64,000 nt of DNA, from the NCBI GenBank assembly GCA_009667805.1, contig CM019069.1, positions 96,383,204 through 96,447,203 on the forward strand. Reading direction: 5' to 3'. Position numbers and translations under genes: made by a program. Below the pieces are notes generated by a model. It saw only the letters and a list, made by a program, of their open reading frames with translations, made no database searches and was not told where the DNA came from. The stretch is from Leptobrachium leishanense. Its lineage: Eukaryota; Chordata; Amphibia; Anura; Megophryidae. Shown one piece after another: positions 31,774 to 42,152 of the stretch (position 1 is its first letter; every line of letters starts with the position of its first letter).

Positions 31774-33090
31774 TTAAGTGCGGGTATCTACTGGATCTGA
31801 GGGGGTGGAGGCCAGAAAACGGGACAAGGAGTGGTCAGGGGGACCTCGCGGGATGGGTGGGGTGTCTCGCAACATCTGTAGTGAGTACCATGGGGTGCAG
31901 AAAAAGGCCTGACGTAAGGAGTCCTTAGTTTCACATGGCAGGATGCGGATAAGGGGGGTCCAATTTGTAAAGAAAGACTGAGTCTTCTTTTCTTGCTGCA
32001 TCGCAGCCTCGGTCCAGTCCGCCAAAAATATGGCGTAGATTCTGTCATAAACCATGCGAAAGGAAGGAGGGGTAGCGGAGATCCATTGGGACAAGATCGC
32101 CTTCTTGCCTGTAGCAGCTAACAGGGTGAGCCAAAATCGCTGTGACTTACCAAAAGGTCTGGGGGTGTGAGGGGTCGGACGATTAAAGATGGCCCATTCC
32201 GGGGTAAAGGGAATTTCTAGACGTAGAACCTGTGAACCAAAACGTCGTATTGTGTCCCAAAACAGCATAATAAAAGGACATGACCATAAACAATGCCGCA
32301 GGTCAGCATTAGTACCTTGACATTTTAAACAGTTTGCATTTGGTGACAGTCCCGCTCGAGCCATTCTGTCAGGCGCCATATACGCTCGATGGAGTATTCT
32401 ATAGAACATGTCCCAGTAGTTAGCAGAGGGTAGAGAGCGCCTGGACAGTAGGGTGGCCCCTATCAAATCTTGTACGGATAGCTCGGGAAAAATTATGGTC
32501 CATCTAGTTACTGCTGCCCAAGGGAGTTTAGTGGGTAACGCGGATTGTAGAAGTGCGTATATAGTAGAGGTAGAGGGAGGGGACAGAGGGCGGGCAAACA
32601 GGAGTGTGTCGAGCGAATTAGCTAGGTCATTTGGGGACAATGTGCTCAACTGGGTAAGGAGAAATTGCTTTAATTGCAAGTAAAATACCGGGTGAATCTC
32701 TAAGGGCATAATTCGGCTTTTCAAGGTCGTGTAGGAAAACGGCAAGCCCGACAGTCCATCAATGTAGTGGTGCATCTGAGTAAAACCGCGGTGGGCCAGA
32801 GTATGGAAGATTGGAGCAGGGGAGGCATTTTGGAAGTGAGGGTTGTGCAGTATAGGTGACCACAAAGTCGTTCGCCAGGTGAGCTGAAGGCGCCTGCGAA
32901 TCTGAATCCAGGCCGCTTTCGTGGAGGACAATAGTGGGTTAGAACGCAGACTAGGGGGGACATTGGGTGAGCTTTGATGGAGGAACGCCGATAAGGAAGA
33001 GGAAGGAAGCAAAGCCTGCTCAACCTGTAAGGGCACAAAGTGCGAAGTATCATTCAGCCAGTCGACAGCATAACGGTAAAGGGCCGCCAA
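31774..33090 (-). pseudogene. L1/Tx1 ORF2, C-terminal domain
   Basis: A 438-residue open segment in the next frame continues directly from the RT half. Codons for NLAALYRYAVDWLND start just upstream of its first Met. It holds a Cys/His cluster, NCLKCQGTNADLRHCLWSCP, typical of the L1-clade C-terminus, and ends at 31774. The junction near 33112-33125 is consistent with a single-base loss in a short C run. Apart from that frameshift, most of the retained ORF2 is intact. Confidence 0.88.
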
Positions 33091-33101
33091 ATTGTAGTCA
33101 A

Positions 33102-34296
33102 TTATGTTTGGAAGTTAATACCTCCCCTCGCTAGTGACTGTTGGAGCGCGGGAAGTGGAATACGTGCTCGTTTACCTTGCCAAATGAATGCCGCGTATAG
33201 TCTATTTAATATACGGAGATCTGTGGGCTTCAATAGTAGAGGCAGAACCTGTAGGGGATAGAGTAATTTGGGAAATAAAGTCATTTTAATGAGCGCGGCC
33301 CTTCCCATGTACGACAACGGGAGAGCGCTCCATGCCTCCAAGAGAAATTTAGTTTGGTTGAGGTGGGGGTCAATATTGAGGCTGTACATTTGAGAAAGGT
33401 CCGTCGGTAGGATGATTCCTAGGTATTTAATGAAAGGTGTGGGGGCCCAAGAGAAGGGGAACTGTTTTAGCCAATCTCCCTGAGGTTTTAATCCCAGGGG
33501 TAGAGCGACAGACTTAACGTAGTTAATTTGGAAACCAGAGGCTGTGTGAAATGAATCAAACAAGGCCATCAATGGCGTAATAGCAGTCTCTGGGTTCGAA
33601 AGAAACAATAGCAGATCGTCTGCAAAAGCCACCACTTTTAGCGTCACTGAAGAGGACAAACTAATACCCGTAATAGCCGGGCACGTCTCTATAATGCGAA
33701 GGAGGGGTTCCAGGGCAAGATTAAACAATAATGGTGATAAGGGACACCCCTGTCTGGTTCCTCTCCCTAGTACGAAGGGAGCAGAATTAAGACCATTCGC
33801 TGTGATTACTGTAGAAGGGTTATTGTAGAGCGCGCGGAATAGGGACAAGAAGACCCTGCCGAAGTGGTGGAACTTAATGAATCTCTCCATATAGGCCCAG
33901 GATATCCTATCGAACGCGTTATCGGCGTCGCAACTCAATAGAAGGTTAGAGGCTTGTGGTGTAAGGGATGAGGCCCATATGGCCGCTATAGCCTTGCGTA
34001 TGTTTGTGGTAGAGTGTCGGCCCGCAAGGAAACCGGTTTGTTGAGGGCCCACTAGTCGAGCCATCGGTCTCTGTAGACGTCCAGCCATGATGGTAGATAA
34101 CAGTTTCAAGTCAGTGTTTAATAATGCAATAGGCCGATAGGAAGTGACCAAGGTAGGATCCCTTCCCGGTTTGGGGATCACCACTACCCTGGCTGCGTTA
34201 AAAGTCGGGGGGGGTTCCTCCCCTTGTAGAATGTTATTATAAAGTGAGACCAAGTGTGGGACCACCGAGCCCGAAAGGAGTTTGTAATATTCTGCC
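33102..34296 (-). pseudogene. L1/Tx1 ORF2, reverse-transcriptase half
   Basis: Numbered from a Met at 34265 there are 387 residues; the open frame also extends about 10 codons upstream. RT motifs occur in order: SYRPIALLN (about 42-50), DADNAFDR (113-120, catalytic Asp), RGTRQGCPLSPLLFNL (168-183) and VAFADDLLLF (212-221, FADD box). The thumb follows, with FIKYLGIILP. It ends at a stop (TAA) where the frame shifts by one base relative to the next segment. The endonuclease domain and RT N-terminus were lost by 5' truncation. Reverse transcription of its own mRNA is the family role. Confidence 0.9.
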
Positions 34297-34312
34297 CCTA
34301 TGGGTCTTTTTT

Positions 34313-34479
34313 AACCGTTAAATGTTTTTAGGACATAGAAAAAAAGCCCCATAATGCTTCTTCAGAACTCTAATTTCTATAAAAAATAAATTGGATATGA
34401 TTTTTTTCTTTCAAATTTTTGAATCCTTTACATTCAAGTGGTGCCATCTCTTTATTTTTCTAAGATTTTATTTTCTCAT
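34313..34479. other. Short unassigned spacer
   Basis: AT-rich; nothing recognisable. Confidence 0.35.
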
Positions 34480-35036
34480 GTTAAAGGAACTCTACACATC
34501 CTGACCACTATATATTTTTTAAATGGTCCGGATGTAAGGAGTGCCCTCCCAGACCCCCCCTTTTTTTTATTTTAAAAATCTGGGTGAACTGGCGGAGTTT
34601 CCTCCGCCCCTCCCCCCCCCCCCACAGCGTCACCAGCAGCCAGGAAATTAGAATTTCCCAGCTGCCGGTTACTAGTGATGTCGGCTCTCAGGGAATGACA
34701 ACATCACTATCTCTGAGACTAATCCCACTAGCAATCGGTCTAAGAGAGGCTGCAATGGATCAGAGCTGTGAACCCCCTACGGCTCTGATCCATCGTTCTG
34801 CGCAGGTGCTACAGGACTTGCGTACGTAACGTTTGCATGTCCCGTTGCAGTGCGCAATTTGCATTTTCTATGCTATGCAAGTAGTGCAAATTGCATAGAA
34901 AAGCCTCCGAGATAGCAGGTCTGGGAGTTCCTGAGCCTTAAAGGAGGAGAGGTGCGAAGTGAGGTAGAAAAAATGAGTAAAATTAAAAAACATAATTGGG
35001 CATTGGCTCTCAGCAGCCTCTGCCCAAATATTTAAG
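34480..35036. mobile_element. MITE family G, copy 2
   Basis: Starts TTAAAGGAACTCTACACATC with GACCACTATATA and shares AGCTGCCGGTTACTAG, CATCGTTCTGCGCAGGTGCT and CAGCAGCCTCTGCCCAAATA with the copies at 11810-12400 and 54950-55470. It ends ATTTAAG at the CR1 junction. C- and T-runs lie at 34554-34571 and 34612. Confidence 0.55.
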
Positions 35037-35723
35037 GGGTCTGTTATAGGACCAATACTATTCAATTTATTTATAAATGACCTTGAGATAGGCATTGAAA
35101 GTCATGTATCAGTGTTTGCAGATGACACAAAACTAGGAAAAGTAATACAATGTGAGCAGGATGTTACTTCGCTGCAGAGGGATTTAGATAGATTGGGGGA
35201 CTGGGCACTTAAATGGCAGATGAAATTTAATCTAGATAAATGCAAAGTTATGCACTTTGGAGTGAAGAACACGCAAGTAATTTATACCCTAAATGGTACG
35301 GAGTTAGGGAAATCCAAGCAGGAGAAGGATTTGGGAATAATCATAGACTTCAAACTAAGTAACAATGTGCAATGTCAAACAGCAGCCGCCAAGGCCAGCA
35401 AAGTATTGGCATGCATTAAAAGGGGAGTTCACTCAGTACTGTACAGACTTTTAAAAAACGACTGGATGACTTCCTGCAGACACAGAATATTAAGGGTTAT
35501 AATATTTAATATGTGGGTAAAAGCTTCTTGATCCAAGGAGAAATCTGACTGCCATTCTGGGGTCAAGAAGGATTTTTTTCCAGTATGTTGCATATTGGCA
35601 AGCATTTCAGACTGGGTTTTTTGCCTTCTTTTGGATCAACAGCAGTAGGTTATGTGGGAGAGGCTGAACCCGATGGACGCATGTCTTTTTTCAGCCTATA
35701 TAACTATGTATAACTATGTAAAA
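35037..35723 (+). pseudogene. CR1-type LINE: RT fragment plus 3' tail
   Basis: The open frame from 35037 encodes GSVIGPILFNLFINDLE and VFADDTKLGKVI (catalytic FADD), then RDLDRLGDWALKWQMKFN, KCKVMHFG and KDLGIIIDFKLS. FADDTKLG and the following block are hallmarks of CR1. After IKRGV at about 35430 the sequence jumps directly to the 3' end (CTGGATGACTTCCTGCAGAC, TAACTATGTATAACTATGTA), so the C-terminus is deleted. The 5' end is truncated. Confidence 0.85.
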
Positions 35724-36064
35724 ATAGGTATACTCTACTTTAGAGTGTTGCTTTTAACCTCCCTGGTGGTTTACCGGGTGTGGCTTAAATTTCATTGTTG
35801 AAAGCGGTAACCCACGAGCCACACTCGGGCTGCATACATACCTGTACCTGCGCTCCCTAGCTGACCTCCGCAATCACATTCTCCTCCGGTGATCACGGCG
35901 TCCTGCTTCCCTTCTTGCGAGAAAGGAACCAGGAAGTAGGACGTCGAGATCGTCTGGAGGCAGTGGCGTAACTAGAAACCTGAGGGCCCCGGTGTAAGAA
36001 TCCATGAAGGCCCCCCCCAAAAATTCTATATTTTTTACTTCCCTGCAATATAAAAAAGATAGTA

Positions 36065-36795
36065 TTGCCCCCAGCTCACATGGATATATATATTGCCCCA
36101 GCTCACATGGATATATATATTGCCCCCAGCTCACATGGATATATATATATTGCCCTCAGCTCACATGGATATATATATTGCCCCCAGCTCACATGGATAT
36201 ATTGCCCCCAGCTCACATGGATATATTTGACCCCCCAGCTCACATGGATATATTTGCCCCCCAGCTCACATGGATATATTTGCCCCCCAGCTCACATGGA
36301 TATATTTGCCCCCCAGCTCACATGGGTATATTTGCCCCCTAGCTCACACGGATATATTTGCCCCCCAGCTCACACGGATATATTTGCCCCCGAGCTCACA
36401 CGGATATATTTGCCCCCGAGCTCACACGGATATATTTGCCCCCGAGCTCACACGGATATATTTGCCCCCCAGCTCGCACGGGTATATTTGCCCCCCAGCT
36501 CGCACGGGTATGTTTGCCCCCAGCTCGCACGGGTATATTTGCCCCCAGCGCGCACGGGTATATTTGCCCCCAGCTCGCACGGGTATATTTGCCCCCCAGC
36601 TCGCACGGGTATGTTTGCCCCCAGCTCGCACGGGTATATTTGCCCCCAGCGCGCACGGGTATATTTGCCCCCAGCGCGCACGGGTATATTTGCCCCCAGC
36701 TCGCACGGGTATATTTGCCCCCAGCTCGCACGGATATATTTGCTCCCCAGCTCGTACGGATATATTTGCCCCCCAGCTCGCACTGATATATTTGC
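36065..36795. repeat. About 26-bp minisatellite with ordered variants
   Basis: About 28 units of CAGCTCACATGGATATAT + TTGCCCC(C), preceded at 35961 by CAGTGGCGTAACTAGAAACC, a repeat-type start. Units shift from left to right: CACATGGATATA, then CACACGGATATA (from about 36345), then CGCACGGGTATA (from about 36473). Large ORFs over it on both strands (up to about 300 codons) arise from unit periodicity. Confidence 0.95.
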
Positions 36796-36824
36796 CCCAG
36801 CTCTCACCTCTGCAGCCGTTCTTC

Positions 36825-37838
36825 CAGGGGCAGATCCAGGGGGTGGTGACCAACGGGGCAATTCCCCCCCCCCCGAACAGTGTAGATGCCAGGCTGACCT
36901 CCAGAACTCAAATCGCAATGTGTGCAGTGAATGCGGACATCGCGATTTGCAGGGGAAAACACTGCGCTGAAGCACTGAGGATTGCCCCTCCCAGTCATGT
37001 GTCAGGGGCGTGTCTCGTGGTGATCCTTTTCCCGGTGACCATGTGGCTGAGCCTGTCTCCTTTCATGCCTGACTGACAGCCACAGGAAAGGGCTGGATCT
37101 GAGGCTGCACTGAGCAACAGGATCAGTGGAAAGAGGGTCTGGAACCTTCATGCAGGGACACCAGGGAGGTAGGTAATGGGTCCCTGAGAGTTTGATCCTT
37201 CCCCCAGGGTGTATAAGAAAGCTAGAGCTGCACAGTAATAAACTTCTCAGATATCTGTAACTGCTCCTCTAGATTGTAAGCTCCTGGGTGCCCTCTGCTC
37301 CTCTAGATTGTAAGCTCCTGGGTGCCCTCTGCTCCTCTAGATTGTAAGCTCCTGGGTGCCCTCTGCTCCTCTAGATTGTAAGCTCCTGGGTGCCCTCTGC
37401 TCCTCTAGATTGTAAGCTCCTGGGTGCCCTCTGCTCCTCTAGATTGTAAGCTCATGGGTGCCCTCTGCTCCTCTAGATTGTAAGCTCCTGGGTGCCCTCT
37501 GCTCCTCTAGATTGTAAGCTCCTGGGTGCCCTCTGCTCCTCTAGATTGTAAGCTCCTGGGTGCCCTCTGCTCCTCTAGATTGTAAGGTCCTGGGTGCCCC
37601 CTGCTCCTCTAGATTGTAAGCTCCTGGGTGCCCCCTGCTCCTCTAGATTGTAAGCTCATGGGTGCCCCCTGCTCCTCTAGATTGTAAGCTCATGGGTGCC
37701 CCCTGCTCCTCTAGATTGTAAGCTCCTGGGTGCCCTCTGCTCCTCTAGATTGTAAGCTCCTGTGAGCCGGGCCCTCTGCTAGAACACCTTATTTTCTGTC
37801 AGTGCCCCTCCCGAGACTAGTCTCTGGATCCACCCCTG
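36825..37838. mobile_element. hAT-type element with perfect 8-bp TSD
   Basis: The ends CAGGGGCAGATCCAGGGGG and CTCTGGATCCACCCCTG are inverted repeats. CGTTCTTC lies on both sides (36817-36824 and 37839-37846), a perfect 8-bp hAT duplication. It is non-coding and contains the 34-bp minisatellite at 37264-37771. Confidence 0.88.
37264..37771. repeat. 34-bp minisatellite, 15 units
   Basis: Units of CTCCTCTAGATTGTAAGCTC + CTGGGTGCCCTCTG. CTAGATTGTAAGCTC is the conserved block of the L2 3' UTR (compare TTAGATTGTAAACTC at 8927), so the array appears to have grown from an LINE tail. A few units carry CTCATGGG or GCCCCCTG variants. Confidence 0.95.
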
Positions 37839-37868
37839 CGTTCTTCTTCCTACGAGCGGCTGCCAGCA

Positions 37869-37979
37869 TGCAGCTTGGCCGCTCGCCGGGAACCACCTGA
37901 CCAGCGCAGCCGCGTTCTCGCGAGAGGCTCTTGTGCACTGGTCAGGTGGTTCCCATCCCAGGCGAGCGGCCAAGCTGCA
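37869..37979. repeat. Strong hairpin, 33 paired bases
   Basis: TGCAGCTTGGCCGCTCGCC pairs with GGCGAGCGGCCAAGCTGCA, and AACCACCTGACCAG with CTGGTCAGGTGGTT, across a small internal loop and a 23-nt terminal loop (37915-37937). It lies in the right half of the family H element. The compact copy at 52861-53249 has only a weaker palindrome there. Confidence 0.85.
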
Positions 37980-38349
37980 AGCCAGCGGCCGCTTGTAGGG
38001 AGAGGAACGGCCGGCTGCGCTGCTCCCAGATTCCGCTGATTGCTGGAATCTGGCAGCTGCCTGCCCCCCCCTCTAGTGGCGGAATGCCAGGGCCCAGACA
38101 CAAGTGCGACAGCTGCAACCCTGGTACTTCCGCCACTGTCCAGAGGTGACAGCGGTGGGTCCAGCGAAGGAGCGCATGTACAGGTATGTATCCAGCCTCG
38201 AGTGTGGCTCAGGATTACCGCTTTCAGCATTGAAAGTTAACCCCGAGCCACACTTTAATACCGCTAGGGGGCCAAATAAATTGTACTGTTTCTGACATAT
38301 AAAATATGTCAGAATCGTACTGCCAGGGAGGTTAAATACGCAATACACA

Positions 38350-39200
38350 TATCTAGGGCTGCAGCTAACAATTATTTTCATAATATATTAGTTGGCTGAT
38401 TATTATTTCGATTAATCGAGTCATCGGATAAAAAAATTTGAATTTTTTTTTTACTTAAAAGGAATTTTATGTAAAAAAATAACCACAATCCCTCCCTTTT
38501 TTTTCATAAGCAATTTGCGTAGTGTACGTAACTTTCGTACTTGCATACGCAAATTGCTTATCTTGCGTACTCTTCACACAAGGTATGCAAGTGCTTGGTC
38601 AGAGGGATGGGTTCATGCTGCATGCACAGCTTAAGCCCATGTTTGCTTTCTCAAATGAACGTGGCTACAAGCACTTGGTCATAGATGATGATGTCAGCAT
38701 GAAATCGGGGTTAATAGGCTAAAGTGGTCAGGGTGCATAGAGTGTCCCTTTTAAATAATTTCGTGAACAAACGGAGTAGGAGAAGGGACGGACTTTGCTC
38801 AAGTGACTTGACCCGAGTGTGAGAGGGAGTGGGTATAGACAAAAGACCAGATCTGAGTGTGGGAGTGAGTTTGGGGAAAGGGACCAGACCAGAGGGAGGG
38901 AATGGCAGTTCCCGTCCAAAGAGGGTGTGGCAGGGAGAGTGGGGTGGTGGCACAGAACTCCAGCTTCAAGAATGAAACACAGGCCTTCAGCTCCTTCACT
39001 CAGTGGCAGTATCCTATTATTTGTGTTATAGTTCTGCTACTGTTGTAAACGGAATAAAAACAAACTGGTTGTGTCTAACATAACCCTAGAACTAAATCAT
39101 ACTTACTAAAGCAGCGGCGCGTCTTCTCCAATCATCTCCGAAGTGGAGGTTATTTACGTTTAACTCCGTTTTGACTCTAACAAGTGTGTGCTGTACACAG
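38350..39200. other. Mostly unassigned; family G remnant at 38490-38755
   Basis: CGTACTTGCATACGCAAATT, AAGCACTTGGTCATAGATGA and the final AGTGTCCCTTTTAAATAA resemble the half-site blocks of MITE family G. The rest, including the GA-rich 38760-38950, shows no recognisable feature. Confidence 0.35.
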
Positions 39201-39208
39201 GACGATTA

Positions 39209-39841
39209 GGCCCGGGTCAGACGAGCGCAGTGTTCTCGCCGTGTTGCCGCACATTCTAACGTCCGTGGTAGCATACAATGACTATCAATAGGTACCGGCT
39301 GGGTGGAGTAGAGGTAATGTCACCGCTCTGTATGGAGAGAGCCTGTGGAGTCATGGGTTCGATCCCACCGAGCAACCTCTCCAGTAAGTGACACCTAACG
39401 GTACATACTCGCCACCCAGGACATACTTGAAAACGAGAGAAATCTCAATGTATCCTTCCTGGTAAAATCCTTTCCCAAAAAAAAAAAAAAGAGACCCACA
39501 CACGAAGTACATCCACACAGAAGTGCGGACACGGCAAAAGGACGCAAGTTAGGCAAGAACGTAAAACCGCTAGAAAGGACGTGCGGAGTGGCGTCCGGAA
39601 TGTCTGCATAGCTCTGTGTGTAAGTGATGGAACGAAGTCAGACGGACTGCATTTTTGACGTCCAGCATTTTTGACGGACAAAATGTTTTTCATATTAATT
39701 TATTTTCCCTTCTACGTCAGTCAAAAAAACCATCAGTCACAAAAACGGACTGTGTGGCCACTACCTTGTCGTCGGTCAGAAAGTACGTCCGTTGTGCACG
39801 GATGCCCAGTCCGCACAGAATGTGTTCGTCTTTCCCTAGCC
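39209..39841. mobile_element. Harbinger-like MITE, family A, copy 5, split by a SINE
   Basis: The left end GGCCCGGGTCAGACGAGCGC and right end TTCGTCTTTCCCTAGCC have TTA on both sides (39206-39208; 39842-39844). The interior is family A in reverse orientation. It is interrupted after ACTATCAATAG (39281-39291) by a SINE and resumes at GAGACCCACACACGAAGTAC. A short CATTTTTGAC duplication lies at about 39650-39670. Confidence 0.88.
39292..39490 (+). mobile_element. tRNA-derived SINE, copy 1
   Basis: The head GTACCGGCTGGGTGGAGTAG carries an A-box-like TGGAGTAGAGG and a perfect B box GGTTCGATCCC (39357-39367). The tail CCACCCAGGACATACTTGAA, ATCTCAATGTATCCTTCCTG and GGTAAAATC is the LINE tail seen at 6055-6137. 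It ends in a 14-A run. Uninterrupted family A copies have ATCAATAGAGACCC here, so the target duplication is two bases at most. Confidence 0.9.
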
Positions 39842-39844
39842 TTA

Positions 39845-40738
39845 ATCAACACTGATTAACCGATAATGGAAATAGTTAACACCTATTTTAATCATCGATT
39901 TAGTTGTTTCCGCCCTACACATATCGCTATGTATCTTTTATTCTGTTTATCACTTTTCCCACTGTCCTATTACCGTAGACCCTAGGGGGTCCACGTTCTG
40001 GGCTTTGAAACTAACAGAACACAAATGTCGGTGTAGTGTAGAACAGGTTAGCCAGATTGTGTACGAAATGTATCACCATGTCAGTTTACTGTATTAGGCT
40101 GGCATTTGTGCGTTGGTCTGAAGTCGTCCGACCTATCCTACAACATGCAGTTGAATCAGCACTCTTCCACTGCATCCGACCATCGGATGATTTCAGATGA
40201 TTTTATGCGATTACAACAGATTAGCGATCCTTTCAATTTTCATGGGATTTGGTCAGATGAAATAGGACGTTCCAGGACAATTTACATGAAAAAGATTGAT
40301 TGTGTAAACAGCCGTGCTGCGGCTGGGGAAAAAAAAATTCTTTTTTTATTTTTTTTTTTATTGTTTTTTAACAGCTTATTTTGTTAACCCGCAGCAAAAA
40401 GCATTTTTATTGAATTTTTAATCATATTTTTTTAGATATTTCTCTGGAATTTAAGCGAAATTTTGGCTTCTGATTTTTTTTTTCTTAAAAAGACTAGGCT
40501 TTTTTTCCTCTCGAACGCGTTTTTTTTTTTCTCTGCAAGTTGGCTCCATTCAGTGTTGCTGTCCCTCGTGCAGAAACCTATTTCAGCATCAGGGACGGGT
40601 GTTAAACCCAACCCCGCCGCCCCGCAGCCTTCGAGGAATCCCACCCCCCCTGCTTCAGCTGCACTGGACTGGAGCTGTCACACCATAGACAATTGTCGTC
40701 GTCCCCACACCCGGGTTTTTCGTTTTTTTTTTCTCTTT
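39845..40738. other. Unassigned
   Basis: No element is defined. T- and A-rich tracts lie at 40325-40380 and 40470-40540. Confidence 0.35.
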
Positions 40739-40855
40739 GTCCACTGCCTGACCATCGGTCATCCACAGACCCTTCCAGTGGATGACCCTGATTGGCGGAT
40801 GGCGTTGTCCGTAGTCGGTGACCAAGTCTGTCGCCCAACTACTGTGCCAGTGGAC
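40739..40855. repeat. Structured short repeat, copy 1
   Basis: Bounded by GTCCACTG and CAGTGGAC. Inside, GGTCATCCAC and GTGGATGACC form a perfect 10-bp stem around an 11-nt loop. The whole segment, including GTTGTCCGTAGTCGGTGACC, recurs at 59765-59885 with the stem largely conserved. Class unknown. Confidence 0.6.
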
Positions 40856-42150
40856 GGGGCCAGCCTTATGATGCTTAGAGGGATATATACACTGTCTCCA
40901 TGCTATTCTACACTAATCTTGTATCAAAATTACATAACATCCTTGACAAATTATTTCACCAGCCAGGTATTGGCTAATCTAAGAGGAGGGCATGGGTTTT
41001 TGAAAAAGGACATGTTCTGGAAAAGTTGGTGACATTAATACATACTAGTATACCTACACATATCTTGTTTTATTTTTGCTGCGCGAAATGTGTTATTTTT
41101 TTTCTTTTTGTCTAATTTCTTTTATATATATATTTTTTTCAATTCTGTTTTAATTCCCTTCTACAACCTTGAAAGTAATTACAGTGTATTTACTTTATGG
41201 TCACCCCATCTCTGTATTTGAAGTTTTCAGGGGTCCTTTTTTTGCTTTTTGCATTTTGTCAGTTTTCTATTTTTTTCGTTGTGGTTTTGGTATATATTTG
41301 ATTTATGGTGGGGAGAGGGACATGGCAAAGGCCCAAATTAAACCAGAGTTAAGTAAGCCATCACAGTAACAAAGTTGCATTGTTTGTGGGCCCCCCCCCC
41401 CAATCATCTTTGAAAAACTGAAAACTCTAATTGCTGCAGCTTTGCATTGGAGACATAATACGTTGGTGGATTTGACCATGTTTGTTTTCCTACCAAAAGG
41501 TACAGACAGAGCGTGTCTCTGGTTTATAGTGAAGTTGCACTAACCCTGCTTCTCTTTGATCAGACCCCACAATTTCAACAGTTTGTAGAGATTTTGCACA
41601 GGATGCTCTCCGAAAAGAATATAAGAAAGAAGCTGCCAGATGTGATAGTCTTTCAGGTGGATAGGGAGCGCTGGCATCGGAAACAAATCTCAAACATTCA
41701 TGTACATGAGGGTTTAATTATTTAATGGAATGTGGTTCATGACAGGACATGGTTCTTTTGGGCACTTGCCAGATCCACCCATCCATTAATCGGCATAACC
41801 CCCCGAGCCTTTCATTCTCTCATTCAAAGCAGGTTTGGATCTGTAGTTTAAAGTTGTAAAATCAGATTTTGGAGTTTTGTCTGTGGAAATGGGTACAGGT
41901 AATTGAACAGGATGCCTCCATCCATAGACGTGAAAGTACACGCTGTAGATATAAACATGGAATGCCATTTATCCTGTAACCATACACACTTCTCAGCTGT
42001 CAAGAGCTTGATTTCCCTTTTAATCTAATCAGAAAGCTCAGAAATGTAATTCTGCGCAAAACTAGCCGATCAGAACGTGTATTTCCTCATAGTGCTTGAA
42101 ATATGCAACTCTTTACCTTAGCAAGTGAACATTCCTACCCCCCCCCCCGT
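40856..42150. other. Unassigned; one unexplained open frame at 41459-41725
   Basis: The + frame from 41459 to the TAA at 41723 is open for 88 codons and includes TPQFQQFVEILHRMLSEKNI, then RKKLPDVIVFQ. It resembles no family I can name. It may be a decayed mobile-element ORF, a host exon remnant or chance. The rest is AT-rich and unassigned. Confidence 0.3.
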
Positions 42151-42152
42151 AA

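Larger units (their letters stand above)
31587..34296 (-). mobile_element. 5'-truncated L1/Tx1-type LINE with poly(A) and TSD
   Basis: The element lies on the minus strand. Its poly(A) tail is the 18-T run at 31587-31604, its 3' UTR is about 170 bp, and its 5' end is truncated inside the RT domain at about 34296. A target duplication CCTATGGGTCTTTTTT is present at 31577-31592 (merging with the T run) and 34297-34312. The duplication, poly(A) and 5' truncation are classical target-primed reverse transcription. Confidence 0.9.
35754..38335. mobile_element. piggyBac-like element (family H), enlarged by insertions
   Basis: TTAA at 35754-35757 is followed by CCTCCCTGGTGGTTTACCGG; TGCCAGGGAGG precedes TTAA at 38332-38335. 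GTGTGGCT and GAGCCACACT blocks lie inside both ends as in the compact 389-bp copy at 52861-53249. Here the body is 2574 bp because a 26-bp minisatellite (36065-36795) and a hAT element (36825-37838) lie in the middle. No transposase. Confidence 0.85.

Noticed and set aside
31774..34265. Host gene encoding a reverse-transcriptase-like protein
   Set aside because: Poly(A), target duplication, 5' truncation and a frameshift show an inserted L1/Tx1 copy.
36065..37076. ORFs of 268-301 codons rich in PPSSHGYICP-type repeats
   Set aside because: They come from the 26-bp minisatellite, with overlapping equivalents in other frames and on the other strand; no codon bias or start context supports a protein.
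37264..37771. CRISPR-like array of evenly spaced repeats
   Set aside because: There are no variable spacers, since the whole 34-bp unit repeats, and the setting is a vertebrate genome. The same applies to the other five arrays.
39292..39372. Possible tRNA gene (perfect B box)
   Set aside because: The head does not fold as a full tRNA, recurs with a LINE tail at other sites, and is better explained as a tRNA-derived SINE.
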